From Liolophura sinensis (lineage: Eukaryota; Mollusca; Polyplacophora; Chitonida; Chitonidae), in assembly GCF_032854445.1 (NCBI RefSeq), contig NC_088300.1:6078001-6142000 (forward strand): DNA of 64,000 bases, written 5' to 3'. Below the pieces are notes generated by a model. It was not told the origin of the DNA. It did no database searches and saw nothing but the letters and a program-made list of their open reading frames with translations. A program made the position numbers and the translations under genes. Numbering within the stretch: the stretch's first letter is position 1; every line of letters begins with the position of its first letter. Shown piece by piece: positions 46,051 through 59,970 of the stretch.

Positions 46051-49000
46051 GCTCCATGTATTTGTTAGATTTAAATATTGAGTTAATGTGTCATCGAATT
46101 TGCCTTCGCCCAAACTTTAAGGCGGGGATAACTGTATACCTACACACAACATGGTAAAGCATGGATATAAAACTCAATTTTGTACTGTTATTCTTAACAG
46201 TGAAATGTTTTCACATCATGGTATTTTCTACAATTAGCCTTTCGCTCCGGTGTGACCGTTGCAGGACATGCGGGTGATGTCATTCTGACTGACGAACAGT
46301 CCTAATGTACACAAGGGTTGATGCAAATCGACTCGATACGCGGTAGAACACACACTATTTAAGACCAAATTATTAAAGAACTGTCTGCAAAGAGGAGTGA
46401 AAGCCCAGACAGCGTCCGATAAAAGTGATTTACTGAAGCCTCACCAAATTGGTATGATATGGTTCGATGACTTATTAGATGTCAATTAAGCTGTCTAGTT
46501 ATGGCTGAGTAAGTCGACCGGTTCTGCTAAGACGCTATCTGTTCAGACTCCAGCATTTATTCTGCTACACTACCTAGTGTACAATGATTGATTATGTCCT
46601 CATTTTAACTATGGTGTTATTTCAATAGAGTCTACTGAAAGCTTGACCGCTTGGTCGCCACTAATTACCACGCAGTAAGCTTACCGATCGGTTTGTGATA
46701 ACTGGGGATTGTTATCTCAAAGGATAAGGTATCGCAGCGGCCAAAGATTGTTTCACATCAGCATGCTCAGAGGTTTCTGCCTAAAACTACTGCTAATAAA
46801 GTTAATAAGAATGTTTTTACGTTGTGATAAAGGAAAACAATGGAGAGTAAAACGTGTAAATGTTATGATCAAGTTTTTGTAAACAAAAGAAATAAAACAA
46901 GGACCCAATAAAAAAAAACTTGATGTCTTTTTGCACAGATTGCGCAACGTTGGTAAATCGAACACAAAATGTGCTTTTGGTGGCAGTTTCTAACAGGGGT
47001 ATTTTTATCACAAGTTAGACTTCTTGAACCGAAAATGTGTGTCGTAATAGAAAATCAGCGGTTTTCCATGCCTCATGGACTTGTGACTCCCACTTTACTG
47101 TGCGGAAAAAATCAGTAAGGTTTAAACTTTTCGGAAACTGCGCCGGCGCCTAACCGTGTAGTGACATCACATATATAAATCAAGTGAAGCGTCATTAGTA
47201 AGTGACAAGTACATTGCAGAGTATAATATAGTGCAGACAAAATTTATTTACATAACGACTTTTTTATACCATAGACATGTCATACACCATAAAGTTTGCT
47301 TTATACAAACAATAATAATAATGTTATAATGTTCAATACATTACAATACATGCAATACATTGCAATACATATATTTATAACGACAATGTTACATTTTACT
47401 GCAGAAAGAATTACTGTCTAAAAACAGACAAATATCACGTGCGCTGAGTACACGCCATGCAACTTTCAAAAAACAGCTGACAGTTTAACAAAGGTTGAAC
47501 AAGCGAAACAGTCTACACAGTTGGAACGGCTAATTGGAATTTAGGCATTAGCTAGTGTTCTTGTGAAGATTCGGATAACGATTCCATAATGCAAACACGT
47601 CGGCCATGTTGCAGACGACAAGAAAAAGTTGCAATAAAAGGTAGTGCTTGTACATTTGATTTGCAACATTTGATTGGTCGATTTGATGAATGAAAAGATA
47701 CACAGACCAGTCAAAATGTCGGAATTTATATTACACGTGGTGCATATCAAAAAAATATGTCATGCCTTTATTACCCGGAAAAATGAACATTTATAGGATA
47801 AATACATATAACAAATGTAAATTTACTTTACATCATCATTTATTATTTTCATTGCATAATAGAACTGAAAGGTAACGCGAAGTTCATCGAATATGATAAC
47901 CAATGATGTTTCATCAGCTACAAAAGTCAGTCTTAAGGAATGCTCGAAAATAATACTGCAAATAACAGTTCCAACAAAAGTATTTTCACTAAATTGCAAA
48001 TTGCTTGCACAAATTAACTTTAAATTTTAGCTTAAAATTAAAAATTCATTTGGTGACATTAATGTCCTACCTGTACATGTTACAAGAACTTTTTGGCCAC
48101 ACCGCTCCATTCTTTATTTATCAGATCTCAACGCCCATGGCTACTCGGGTCTCCGAGATATTGTCCTTCATTATAATTTCTAGAAATATGACCAACAGAT
48201 AACATACGACGATGCAGAAGTCAATAAATGCCGTAGGAAAGACATTAACCTCCTGTCCAGACAGTGCTAATAATACAGAAAATATAACAGGAATGTCATT
48301 TTACCGGCATTTCTTGCATACAAATTGGCAGAAAGCTACTCAAGTAGATGCCAACACCGAACATATGATAATTAACTCTGATTAACAAGCCAGCAATAAA
48401 TACCCAAACTAATGAAATTGGATATTTAAGCTCCATACAGTAATTAGAACACACTCAAAAGTATGCAAACTTCCACCACATCTAAATACACATATTCTCT
48501 TACCACAGACTATGCGACAGCACTCTATATTTATGTACTTTCTCAGGAATGGTGAAGAATCGTTTAAAATATTCCTAATGCATATCCAGGTCAGCACAAG
48601 AGTGAGTGGATTGGTGCTTGACCCAAGGTCACGACGTTCATCCAGTCTTTTTTTCGTGACGTTGCTGTCAGACAGACTGACAAATAAAAGCCGATACAAA
48701 AAATGTCCCTGGCGGAGGTACTAATCCAGTAGCACGATCCAACAGAAAACATCAGTCCGTCATAATGTGTATGAAAACTGTTAATATTATACTGTGTCAT
48801 TACGACATATAATTCGGGGCATCTTGTGTCCCATTCAGTCGTGTAAATATTGCTACACCACGGGAGTGCAGTCTGTGCAGGCAAAAATATACAGTAGTTA
48901 CCACTAAATTATACCAAATTCATTACAGATAGTTTTTCTCTCTAAGGTGAACAACCAATGACAACTCCCGATTCCTGACGAGTGGTTTACATATTTCCTC

Positions 49001-49620
49001 TGTGGTTGGTTGGACCATGTGTCAGATACCACGGCGGTGTTCTCCACGCATACACGCATATATATGGTTCTGGTGTGATAAAAACATTATTTTGTAACCC
49101 TTGAAGATTTTAGGAATCTGCGTCACCGGAGATACTGGCCACAGCCGAAGGTTACAAACACTCCGCAGTGATCGATGACCATCTTCACCTAAAAGAAACT
49201 GACTGCCTCTGATTTGTCTGTCATGAATCATCAGCTTTGATTCTTTTTTTTCGTTTTATTGCCATATATTGTGACTGAAATATTACAAAACTTGCTGCAT
49301 TGACTGGATCGATAAGCTTTCTTTCCGGAGACTCTGGTTTCGAAAAAAACAGAAATTTCTAACCGAGACCAGACGCAAACAGGACACAGACGCATCAACT
49401 GACTAAGCCCTGAACCAAGAGAGTGATTTCAGAACTAGAAACCTGTCTTTGTCCAGTGCTCCAAAAACAATTTATTTGTGATTTGTCCCGGGTAATTTTG
49501 CATATCTGATATTTCACTCTCTTACGCCCCCTAGCACCATGGCTTGAGCAGATTTGGGTAAAAAAAACTTGAGTGATGTTAATGGTATTTTATTACACGT
49601 CACCGGTCTAGAATACCTAA
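46051..49620. other. Intergenic, short tandem at 47331-47372
   Basis: At 47331-47372 short units of CAATACATTG/ACAATACATG occur in a row. TGACATCACATATATAAATC at 47162-47181 resembles a core promoter, but no gene follows. Otherwise A/T-rich with overlapping short frames. Confidence 0.45.
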
Positions 49621-49626
49621 AACAGA

Positions 49627-49690
49627 ATGAATGAATGGATGAATGATTGTGGTTTAACGCATTATCGGCAATATGGTAGTGAGAACATTA
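49627..49690 (+). repeat. Possible fragment of another SINE-like repeat
   Basis: GAATGAATGGATGAATGATT is followed by GTGGTTTAACGCATTATCGG. A GAAT-rich stretch beside a 'TTTAACGC' motif is a style seen at the ends of some invertebrate SINEs, but no second copy occurs here, so this is a guess. Confidence 0.25.
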
Positions 49691-52600
49691 AAAATAAAAC
49701 AAAATTGGCGGACGTGTTTAAACCAGCTAAAAGAAACTAAACCTCAGATGAAACTCTAATACCATTATATATTAATACTTTATAGTTATACATATATACA
49801 ATATATACATGGATGTATATATAAGAAAAAACTATTTGTCACCAAAAAGAAAACGACGACAGTGTGATAGTCCCCCCACCCCCCAAGGAACCTGGTACAA
49901 CTACGGTGCAACAAGTGTAATAAATTGCACATACGGTATCACAAGTGTAACGACGTTGACAGTAACAGTTATTTAAATGAAAGATATTTAAGGAAGAATA
50001 ATCAGTCCTGTGTAGAAACGGACACATTACTGATATGTTTAATATATCAGCAGTGATAACAACGGAGAAATTGCCGATAAGTCACTTCCTGAAATGTCGA
50101 GCTCATAGCTAGAAAACATGTATATGAGGAGGTATAATGTGAAGAAAATGAGTTGTTTGGGAGAGTTACAAGTTGTATCTATCCCTCATGTGGGCAATTT
50201 TGTTTCGGGCTACAATGGTCCTATCACGTTTGCTCCCAACAACAGAACCAAGTGTTTATGTACTTTGTAATGAATAAAACTTTACAGCCGTGTTTGTGTA
50301 TTTTGACAGCACCCAGCTTTGTGTCTTGGGGCTAATAATGTGGTATGAGCACAAGGCCGGAGCTTTGTGGACTTATCCCGAAATTGCGAGTTGTTATCAG
50401 CCAAGTTTATGGTTTCAGATCTCTCGTTCTGCACTGGTTCTATCTGACCATCTGACAATACAGGACTAAATTACTCAACATTTAAACACTACCCAAATAA
50501 CATTCGAGATTCATGTCCTTTAATCTGATCGACAGACCATTGGTTGAATTATGATTGGTGGCCAATAACACTGACTCTGGGGCAATTCAGTACCTTGCTC
50601 TTTGCCAGAGACGACCAAAATCAATTTTGTTCCCAATTTGAAATAGCCCTGTTTGTCATAATTCCTCATTTTACTGCTCTAGGGGGTAACGACCGACATG
50701 CAATTCCATGAGATTTATGACACATGGTGCAACGGATTGCTCATGGTAAATAATTCCAGCAATGTACTACAATGGTATTGGGCTAACTGTCCGTTAATCC
50801 CATTCATGTTATTCTAAGCCATGGGGAGGCTTTGTCTAAACCTCTTTAATAATAAGAACCCCACAATTAGAATGCTACATGGACATAAGTATACACCCTC
50901 CCCCGGGCTTCCCCTCACCCATCTCCAACAATTTACTCTGCTATCAAAGAAGCGATTCATCTTGCACATATGTAATACTTATAGCGGTATCGCATAAGAA
51001 TGATCGCCTGGCCATGGCAAAAATATTGCTGATCTAGTAATATAGCGTTGAGCCATAATAACTCATTCAAGAACTAACCGATGAAAATCTATATGATGGC
51101 GAGCCTAGGGACACGGGATATGAAAGAGTTGTATTTTCTTTGGAAGTTTCACAATAAATCTGTGGAGCGATTGCGTCGGGGTATGCGTTGATGAAGTAAG
51201 AGAGGTGCTTACGAGGGAAAGGTTACGGAGAAACATGGAGGATAAGGAACGGTAAGTTGGACAGGATTTATCCTACCCCATGAGAAATTGCATTTTGAAG
51301 TACTTGGAATGGAATAGAACTAATTTTCCCCATGAGAGACAAAGTATTTAAAGTGGGGCAAATATTTAGGTTAAGTGCTCAGATACACGATTTAGTGCTT
51401 CTATGAATAAAGTAATTACTTCGATTTTCTCTTGTAAGCGGACTCACATATTCTCTTATGAACTGAAATACAGGACACTACCTTATGGGAATTCATAATC
51501 ACTTGCCATCCAGGCGCGTTATATGGGAAAACGTGGCGATGACTTTACACTTGAGACGGTGTGGCTTTGAGCTAGTTTCGAATACGCAATACTGTCTTTG
51601 GTAGATCTGGACTGACTGAAGTATGGCCTTGAGCTTACAGGACATTATATCGTGTCCGCTCGGTTTACGATCGATGATACTTATGCGGCGGTAGAAACTC
51701 CATGTCGTTAGTCGGAGATCAAACTATTCTGCTATATTTTTTTTGAAAGAACCGCAGACTGACATTACATGTAATCTTGTTCGCTTGAAGAGTGTTTTTA
51801 CTATAAAGCTTTCGCTAATTTTTAGCTAATGTTGACTGGTTGGTTTATTTGATTTACTTTCAGGTTTTTGAAAAATGTAGGCTAATGTTATTCTGTCAAT
51901 AAATGTCTGAGGTCCTAGTTTAGAAAGGATCACCGACACTACCTCGTTCAGATTCTGATACATAATATGCGGACTATTCTGACAAGTTTTCTGTTGGTAT
52001 TGTGAGGAAAAATGAACAGAGAAGATAACAAGCCGCATGAAACTAGAATGGCGTCCTGGTGTCCAGGCGAAGAATCTATGAGTTTGCAAACACCGGAATG
52101 AATTGTCTGGATACAAGAACATCTGTATGGGATTTTGGACAGACGGATGCGTTTCTATAGTACAAAATTCACATCCACGTGATCTTATTGTTATTTAACC
52201 AGATTTACCGCTGGCCGTTCTGCAGTAAAGTCATATTACCCGTCACACTGAAGGCCATAAACAAGCGTTAGCTACGTAGTGGGATACCACATGGCAGTGT
52301 GTTTGTACCTTGTTGGAGAAATTGAGCTGCCTCAAAACGGTTTTGGAAAACTGGTTACATTTGGATTTGTGACCATAAAGCTATCCACCATTTTAAGATG
52401 GTACAACAGACCATTTGTGTGAAAACCATTATACCCATATTAAATGAAACATTTCAAATAGTCACGAGATTTATTCAATTATTCGATATACCAGGCGTCG
52501 TAGCGGTCTACATTATCATCGGCTGTGTTATGTATGCCTTTGTCTGAAATAAAACAAGTCCATACACCATTTGGTAAAGACGCGCATGTTCTAATCTGGA

Positions 52601-53102
52601 CAGATATGGGAGCAAACGAAGCCACCTGTGTTCATTGCTCTGGACATGCATGGACATGCATTGTGCCGTAATTGTCTGTATGGTTACATGCGCAGGACAC
52701 TTGTCCTAGGCCATATTCTACTGTCTTAGTCGTGATTCATTGGAGAACTATTGCTGATTGATTGAAGTCAAACTGATTCCAAGGGTTGGTGAACCTTATC
52801 TTAAGTATTATCTGCTTTACTCAGTCAAATAATAACAGTGTGTGGAAGGACCATGAGGGGACTGGCCCGATGATTTGAGATGCCAACTGAAGTATGAGGA
52901 TAATCCATACATGTGCAGGTGGCGATAGCAAGCCAAGAGTGGCGACCATCACTGATAGGCCAACATTTTGGATCATGAGCAGTTAGCTGTTTGCAATCGA
53001 ACCCTAGAATGCATGAAGGGGATAAAATACATAGATAATAAATCATATGATTTAATTAGTCTGACATAGAACATTAACACATTATTTTGATGTGAAATGA
53101 GG
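49691..53102. other. Intergenic, nothing recognised
   Basis: Short frames only. A C-run (CCCCCCACCCCCC) lies near 49873-49885, and GACATGCATGGACATGCAT is a tiny tandem near 52644-52662. Confidence 0.5.
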
Positions 53103-53290
53103 TAAGGTTCTGTTACATCACTGATGAATGGTTCTGTGATATCGATGTTGTAAGGTTCTGTGATATCACTGATGTAAGGTTCGGTGATATCGGTGATGCA
53201 AGTTTATTTGATAGTTGGTTCTGTGATATCGGTGGATTCAGGTACTTTTATATGGCTGGTTATGTAATATTATTGGTGAAAGGATCCGTT
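53103..53290. repeat. Minisatellite, 24-bp units
   Basis: GGTTCTGTGATATCACTGATGTAA-type units start at 53106, 53130, 53154 and 53178, then become irregular. Most contain GATATC. Units are moderately diverged. Confidence 0.85.
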
Positions 53291-56200
53291 CCTAAACATT
53301 CCTCGCAGAATACAGTATTAGTCAAAAGTTCCGAAAGAATTTTACTATTAATCACGTCAGCCATAATTCTACAGTCATGTTTAAAAAGTTTCTTTGAAAA
53401 ATGTACGTAGTGATTACCGAAATTGTTTTCAGGCACAAAAGTCGCATATTAAGCGCTGAACTTTTATCTAAACGTTGAATAGATAGAAAAGCTTTTACCT
53501 GGTGGAAAGTAGGTGATCATAAATATTAACAGCTAGGGACAGCTATCATATCAATTTCTTCACATTTTTGTTTGAAGGTAAAATATGTTGTTATTCTTGG
53601 CACATATCAGCCAAATAGGTGTCTCATTGTAGCATTCGCTAAAAATCAGCAAATCTAATTAGTGGATTTGAAAGATATGGATTGCATTTAATGTTGCCTA
53701 AATCACATAGACCAAGCGATCGAAAGTTTTTGACTTTTGGAGATAGCATGATTGCGTGTGGATGAATGGCATTATATGCTGATGCTGCCGGGTCGGGTAC
53801 CTCAAAACACATTCATCAGTCTTCTGCGGGCAACCAGTTGGTATGAAGCTTTTTTCAGACAAGGCATGATAAATCATGGGAAGTTTGTTGCTCCAGCAGG
53901 TCTAAAGCTTTCAAAAGAAAATTAGACTCAAGCGTGGATCAAGTCAGAGCCCATGTCTCGCCGCTTTGATTGTTGTTTAAACACTTTGGTAGTCGAACCA
54001 TGTAATCTAATGAAATATGCCTAATCCATTGATTACTTGTATAGAGCATACACCATGAAAGCGTTTCCACTGATAAGATTCAATGACTGGTGGTGATCAC
54101 ACAGGGCCACATACAATGCATAGTTTATCATTAATTCGGTCCACCACAAATTGATCCTTTCGAAGGTAACCCTTCGTCTGCTCAAATACAGTGGCGACTG
54201 TTGCTTTTGGCAATTCTTGGATAAGACATTGTTACATGTCAATATAGGTTAAGAAACGCATGGCTTCACATGTCACAGATAACTTGAATTTGATGGTGCA
54301 ATACAATGTCGCTAAAAGCTAATGTTGCAATCGAGTGGTTTTGTATTCTTAGTTATGGATATATGTACAGAATTTTTCTTTACTCTTTTGAACGATCATT
54401 GATTTCAAACCTTTCGATATGTAACTACTGGGACGTTGAGCTGATTCTCGAGGATTTCAGGGACAGTTATTAATTATCGCAGTAGCACCTAGTTAATTAT
54501 GTTCACTTGCAATCTAACTGTCCACTTTTGTATACAACTCTTCAACAGAAAAACGACATTCGCAATCGATAATCGCAAGGCCTCTGTCCAGAAAAAACAA
54601 TCTGATACAAAATATATGTGTTAAATTAACGATGACTAGATGCGAACTATTTGTTCAATAGCGTCAACATGGGGTTAGCGATATTCGAGGCACCAACTAC
54701 AAATTTCACACTTAAAACCCACTCAATTAAACGCCAAGAATCCAATTGAAAACTTGTTGAGATAAAAAAAGATAACAAATTTTCTCGTTCTTTTAAATTT
54801 AAAAAGTGGTTGTAAAAACACAGAGAAACATTTGTAAATAAGTTGCATCTAGTCAAATGCGTAACCAAATCGATGCCACACTCAAGCCGTGTCTTCAAGC
54901 ACTCTGGCCAGAACGTGTGAAATGCTCAGCAGCTCGGTGCATTTTGATTTTCGGCACATAAACTTTTCAAGGACGTAATTGAAAAGTTAATTACATGGCA
55001 AACTTGATTTTTCAAGACCAGCTTTAATGCAGGGCAACATTTTTTGGGCTGTTGTCGGTATCGTTTTGCACAACAGAATTTCCAGGCCTTGTTTTTGTAC
55101 CTATCAGGTAGTCCATATATTATTATCACTGAAATTCGGTATTGCATATAATTATGTTGTTTGTTTCTATTTAATTAATTCTTTGAAGGCATTGTACAGC
55201 GGATCATGTTGAAGTACTCCGATTTACGCTATATATGAACTGTAAACTTCGGTAGAAATTCGAAGTAGTTGCACTGAAAGGGCTATTTGTGTCAAGCTTT
55301 AGCTATTATGATATCGTCACTTTGGGGTCATTCATTTTCAAACAGTTTTGTCTGCAGTAAAAATGAGTAAAACCCAAATGCGTTCGGTATTTACGATATT
55401 TATTAATTTCTTCTTTTTCCTATTTATAATGGCCCAACAACTATACTGACCAGGGTAGCGTTGTTATATTGTTACAGGAATTGTGGAAAAGTCAACCCCA
55501 ATTGTGGCTACATGAGGGAAAACTGTTAAGGAACAAACGGTGTACTGGGCACCGAATATATGTACACAGACGGACCAGTGCCTATTTGAAGTTATTTGGG
55601 ACTATTGTGATAGGAATGATGTTGGTTCCCCAGTTAACGAGCTGTTGCGTTTGCAAACTTTAAATAAAATCTGTCTTATATTGTGATGAATCTTCTTTAC
55701 GTTTCTTAGAGCGGGATAAAATATGCCGTTAAAAAAGGTACTTCCTTACATTTGATTACTTTGTCCCCATCTTTATGGCATGAAATCTATTCATACTGGC
55801 ACGGGACCAACTTAATTTGTCTCTCTTTTAGACATATTTCTTAAGTAATCGCCCATCGAATTGCATGTCGACTTCTACTCTTCGTGTAGAACTAGATAAT
55901 CCATGTCAATGCCACAGCAGGCAACCACATTTAATGGTGCCGTACATTCTGGTGCTTACCGACAGCCAGACGTTGTCCACTCCAAACTCAGGGGAATAGC
56001 TTCAATGTTGGCCGACCATGCTAGATTCTGTGAAAGCAGCGCCAATGCCATTAGCGCTGGTTACTTGCTATGTCAAACAATTACAATGGAATGACTACTT
56101 TCCTATTTGCTCCGAGGATCTTGTTTAGCGAGGTGCCATCAAAGAAGTTTTGGAAACCAGGTCTCTGGATTCCCTTTGGTGAGATTCTCCGTGGGAGTTG

Positions 56201-56955
56201 TGACGCTGTCGCGTGGTCGATTGGATACATGTGCTACCCGAACTGCCCCATGTACTTGTAAGGTTCCGAAGTATCTATCGATGTGATGGTTCTAAATGCG
56301 CATTTCAGACGGGTAAGCATGTCAGTAAGAATATGTGATCACCATATCTTGTTATAGCAACGTTTTTGTTTTGAAAGTATTACTAAATGATATATAAATG
56401 TTTTAATGTCATAACAAGAGACATCTATCATGAAAAGACGTCAGACGATACGTTGTGATCACCTTTTTTCTTGCTCTTTCTTTAAGAGATTATTGAACTG
56501 GAACTTCTGCTATGTGATTATTATACTAATGTCTGCTACGACGCCTAGATCATCAAACGTTTTTAGTTGACGGATCGAACAGTTGACATTAATACTGACC
56601 GTTAATCTTGCCTGACCTAGGGCGGCAGTTGAGGACGAGTTGCACTGCGATCGGCAGCTACTGTTCAGTTGGGCATATGAACTGGTACAATGTAAGAGCA
56701 TTCAACATTTGGAGTCGTCTAGAACATACAATCACTGCGCCATTCCGTCATCATTGATGGCTGTTGACTGCTTCTGATTGCATGAATCTGTCCTAACTTC
56801 CGACTTTACATTCTTTTTTTAGTTGTCTGGGGGGTTTGTTTTGAACGTTGTTTCAAAATTAGCCATGTAATTATTGACCGAGAACTTCCGTTTCGTGGAC
56901 AGCTGGTATACAAATGTTTGGACGCGTTAAGATCTTGGAGTCGACGGATCCAACA
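53291..56955. other. Intergenic, no gene recognised
   Basis: Several frames of 60-83 codons, none with a domain. Two consecutive plus-strand frames at 55903-56261 are in different frames and have no splice sites I can support. Confidence 0.45.
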
Positions 56956-56967
56956 GACAACATTTAT

Positions 56968-57044
56968 TTATTTAATTATTTATTTATTTAATTATTTATT
57001 TATTTATTTATTTATTGATATTATTGGTGTTTTACACCGTACTC
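56968..57044 (-). mobile_element. Extremely 5'-truncated SINE with target-site duplication
   Basis: Only about 25 bases of the R1-type tail (ATTGGTGTTTTACACCGTAC on the plus strand) and a TTTA/ATTT-rich stretch are present. The 12-bp GACAACATTTAT occurs exactly at 56956-56967 and 57045-57056 on either side. The duplication marks it as a separate retrotransposition event rather than a decayed full copy. Confidence 0.85.
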
Positions 57045-57056
57045 GACAACATTTAT

Positions 57057-57439
57057 GTTGGCCCTTGATCTTGCTTGACAGCTGCAGTAGTAGACCAGGT
57101 TAGATCTGAGATCAGTTTCATTCACCCCGAGTTTCATTCTACCCATCTTTGAGACATACAGATATGTACTCTTGCATTCACTTACCTGGAACTCGGTCTT
57201 TTCAGCTTGTTGTTCTCAATATATCAAGTCCGTACGTCATTAAAACACGTTTCCTTTAATTCTACAGTAATTCTGACTTAAAATTACCTACTTATTCGTG
57301 AATACTAAATCCTAAATACATCACTTCACAATTAACACAAATGTGCAGGGTGCATTGGTAGCAAGCCTAACGTCGCTAACCGCCATTTTCGGTGTAAGTC
57401 GACCATGTGACGTTTGGATTGAGGCCAAGATGCACGCCA
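57057..57439. other. Intergenic
   Basis: Nothing recognised. Confidence 0.5.
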
Positions 57440-57449
57440 TTATTTAGGA

Positions 57450-57704
57450 TTTATTTATTTATTGATTTATTTGATTGGTGTTTTACGCCGTACTCAAGAA
57501 TATTTCACTTATACGACAGCGACCAGGATGATGGTAGGTGGAAACCCAGGACCATCTGCAGATTGTTGAAAGACCTTCTCACGTACGGCCGGAGAGGAAG
57601 ACAGCATGAGCTGGACTTGACCTCACACCGACCGCATTGGTGAAAGGCTCCCCGGGTCATTACTCTGCCCCAGCGCGCTAACCAACTGAGTCACAGAGGC
57701 CCCC
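57450..57704 (-). mobile_element. R1 SINE copy, nearly full length
   Basis: On the plus strand it begins with TTTATTTATTGATTTATTTG, then GATTGGTGTTTTACGCCGTA, and ends with AACTGAGTCACAGAGGCCCC, the tRNA-like head read backwards. The segment between GTAGGTGGAAACCCA and GGACCATCTGC is shorter than in the 28937-29202 copy, lacking the GGGCAGAGCCC part. The flanks TTATTTAGGA (57440-57449) and TTATTTGGGA (57708-57717) differ at one base and are the likely target-site duplication. Confidence 0.9.
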
Positions 57705-57717
57705 TACTTATTTGGGA

Positions 57718-59001
57718 GTCTTCATTTTAATTTTTATCTCGTGATTTGAAAACGGTGGTTATATTTGTACTCATTGTCACGTCTATAATTATGCCCGAAT
57801 AATGGGGTGATATGAATTCAGGATTACTTTTAGAGTGTATTAGGTACCACGGGAAACATATGTATATGTTTACGTTGCTTACAGCTTTGACGCTTTGTGG
57901 ACAGCACAAGTGACAGGGAAGAGTTCCAGGTTAGTAAATGTAACGATTTACAGCTTTTAATATGGAAGCTGAGATGAGAACTTGATCAACAAGTCTCAGA
58001 ACTTACGTTAGATGAGCTAACAAAGATGAAACTCAACCGTTTTGCCTACAGTGATTCAACCCACCCAGTTAAAAAAAAAACAATTCGATGTACTTTTAAT
58101 GAATCTTTAAATGGTTTAAAACCTAAATAATTAATCATGATGTGTCGTCTAAGTTTTTCTATTTTTCACACTCTTCATCGCAACAGTTTTGCTTTCTGTG
58201 CCTCCTTAGAGGAATGAAGAATTAATTGTGAACAGCTTTGTAAAAGTGCACAGCGTGGCATGTTAATATTTGGTAACATGTAGGTTTAGTGAAAACAGAA
58301 AGTGTTACACTCTCGTGGATTACACTTTGGGTCTACCTCTGAACAATAAAAGATGTCTCAATAAACCCACGTCCAATCGGGTTAAGTGGAAATCATACCA
58401 GTGAACCGGAAATCCTTGGCTGGCCACGATACAAACCAGTCAAGTCTGGTGGAAGATACCAGCGGTAAAACGTCGTAAACTCTGATGGAAAAGATGATTG
58501 CAGCCATCTTCCATATCTCTTTCACCATAACGTCAACCATTGATTTCATCATTTTACACGTTTTGTCTTGACAAGTAACTACATCTATTACCAAAACCTT
58601 TAACATACTTTTAAAACCAGCTCAGTATATCCTTCAGTAATGGCAGATATATAACTGTCCGCCAATACCCGGCGTATCCTTAACAAACACCTGCTTACAT
58701 TCATGGATACATCGTAAGCAAATTTCCAAGAAGTGAATTCTAAAATATTTTTTGTGGTTGTCATTGTGAAGGGAAAATTGTACCCGGCAGACAAGGAAGC
58801 GTGGGTTTTGCTCATTTTTTCTAACTATAACCATATCGCCTTCGGTGACCGCCTTCGCATCATTTATCACACTCGTTGTTAAATAACTATTCTTAAAGCC
58901 GATAGGCAGCAACGAATGCTGTCATATTCTGACGGATGTATGGATAAGGAGATATGTACGTATTACCCAGGCTGGATAACGTAAAATGTGGTCAAGCCAT
59001 T
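57718..59001. other. Intergenic, no gene recognised
   Basis: Overlapping minus-strand frames at 58382-58912 (74, 71 and 92 codons) have no recognisable domain, and the longest begins with TTG. Confidence 0.45.
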
Positions 59002-59042
59002 GTATTCTTAAGTACGACGTAAAATTCCTATCAAATAAATGT
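59002..59042 (+). repeat. Decayed R1-type SINE tail
   Basis: TGTATTCTTAAGTACGACGT followed by AAAATTCCTATCAAATAAAT corresponds to TATTCTTGAGTACGGCGT and AAAACACCAATCAAATAAAT with a few changes. No body remains. Confidence 0.6.
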
Positions 59043-59610
59043 ATAATCAGACCATTGGGCAATTATTTCTTACAATGTATCAAACGTCTGCTGATATATA
59101 CTACTTAACATGCAAGATAAGAGCTTCAATTTGTTGACATGTGGAAGAATGGGGCGTTCTGGATCTAAATTTCGACTGAAACTCGACTCGCGTTGTACAC
59201 TAAATCTGGACCGAATCTTGTCCGAGTCTTACTGTTGCCTTCTCTAAACATTGAATTATAGGTTAGGTCAAATTCGTAGACTTCAGTGAAGAAGGCGACA
59301 TCTAAGACTCGGACGGCAGCGCGGTATAAGCTCGACATTAGCTTGAGATTTCGTGTACAAAGCCTTATTCATTCGAGATTCTGTCGACATTTGATTTTAA
59401 CTCGCTACGTTATCTTAAGTCTGGCATTATTCACTAAATGGTGCCCTAAATTTTATCAGAATGTTTTCCGAATCGGATTGTTGTCAGATTGTCCATTCTT
59501 TATAGTTTGGAAGGCTATAACCGTACTAGTTTAGCTCCATTTTGAACATTTTGAATACTATACTAGGTGGTGGTGACTATTATCGTGTAAGCAAGAAACT
59601 CAACAGCAAG
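59043..59610. other. Intergenic
   Basis: One 82-codon plus-strand frame (59286-59534) without domain content. Confidence 0.45.
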
Positions 59611-59644
59611 ACACACACACACACACACACATTCCACACACACA
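59611..59644. repeat. CA microsatellite
   Basis: About 34 bases of CA repeats with one ATTC interruption, running straight into the 5' end of the next SINE. Confidence 0.9.
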
Positions 59645-59895
59645 CAGTCGGTTAGCGCGCTAGCGCAGCGTAATGACCCAGGAGCCTCTCACCCATGCGG
59701 GCGCTGTGAGTTCAAGTCCAGCTCATGCTGGCTTCCTCTCCGGCCGTAAGTGGGAAGGTCTGTCAGCAACCTGGGGATGGTCGTGGGTTTCCCCCGGGCG
59801 GTGCCCGGTTTCCACCCCCCATAATGCTGGCCGCCGTCGTATAAGTGAAATATTCTTCAGTACGGCGTAAAACACCAATCAAAAAAAAAAAAAAA
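59645..59895 (+). mobile_element. R1 SINE copy, head slightly truncated, poly(A) tail
   Basis: It starts inside the A-box region at CAGTCGGTTAGCGCGCTAGC and continues through GTGAGTTCAAGTCC, GGATGGTCGTGGGTTTCCCC, ATAATGCTGGCCGCCGTC and the tail, ending in 17 or so A. The first about 15 bases of the head are replaced by the CA repeat. It is among the least diverged copies here. Confidence 0.93.
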
Positions 59896-59970
59896 TCTTT
59901 GCAAAGGCGAGTCAGCCCATGTAAATTCCTCAATCTACGGATGACAGTCCTATAAGATTTGATATATTTA

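Noticed and set aside
47162-47181. TGACATCACATATATAAATC as a plus-strand core promoter
   Set aside because: No open frame or exon follows within several kilobases, so it is likely chance in A/T-rich DNA.
58634-58912. Minus-strand 92-codon frame with some globular-looking composition
   Set aside because: Starts at TTG, overlaps another frame, and matches no family I know.
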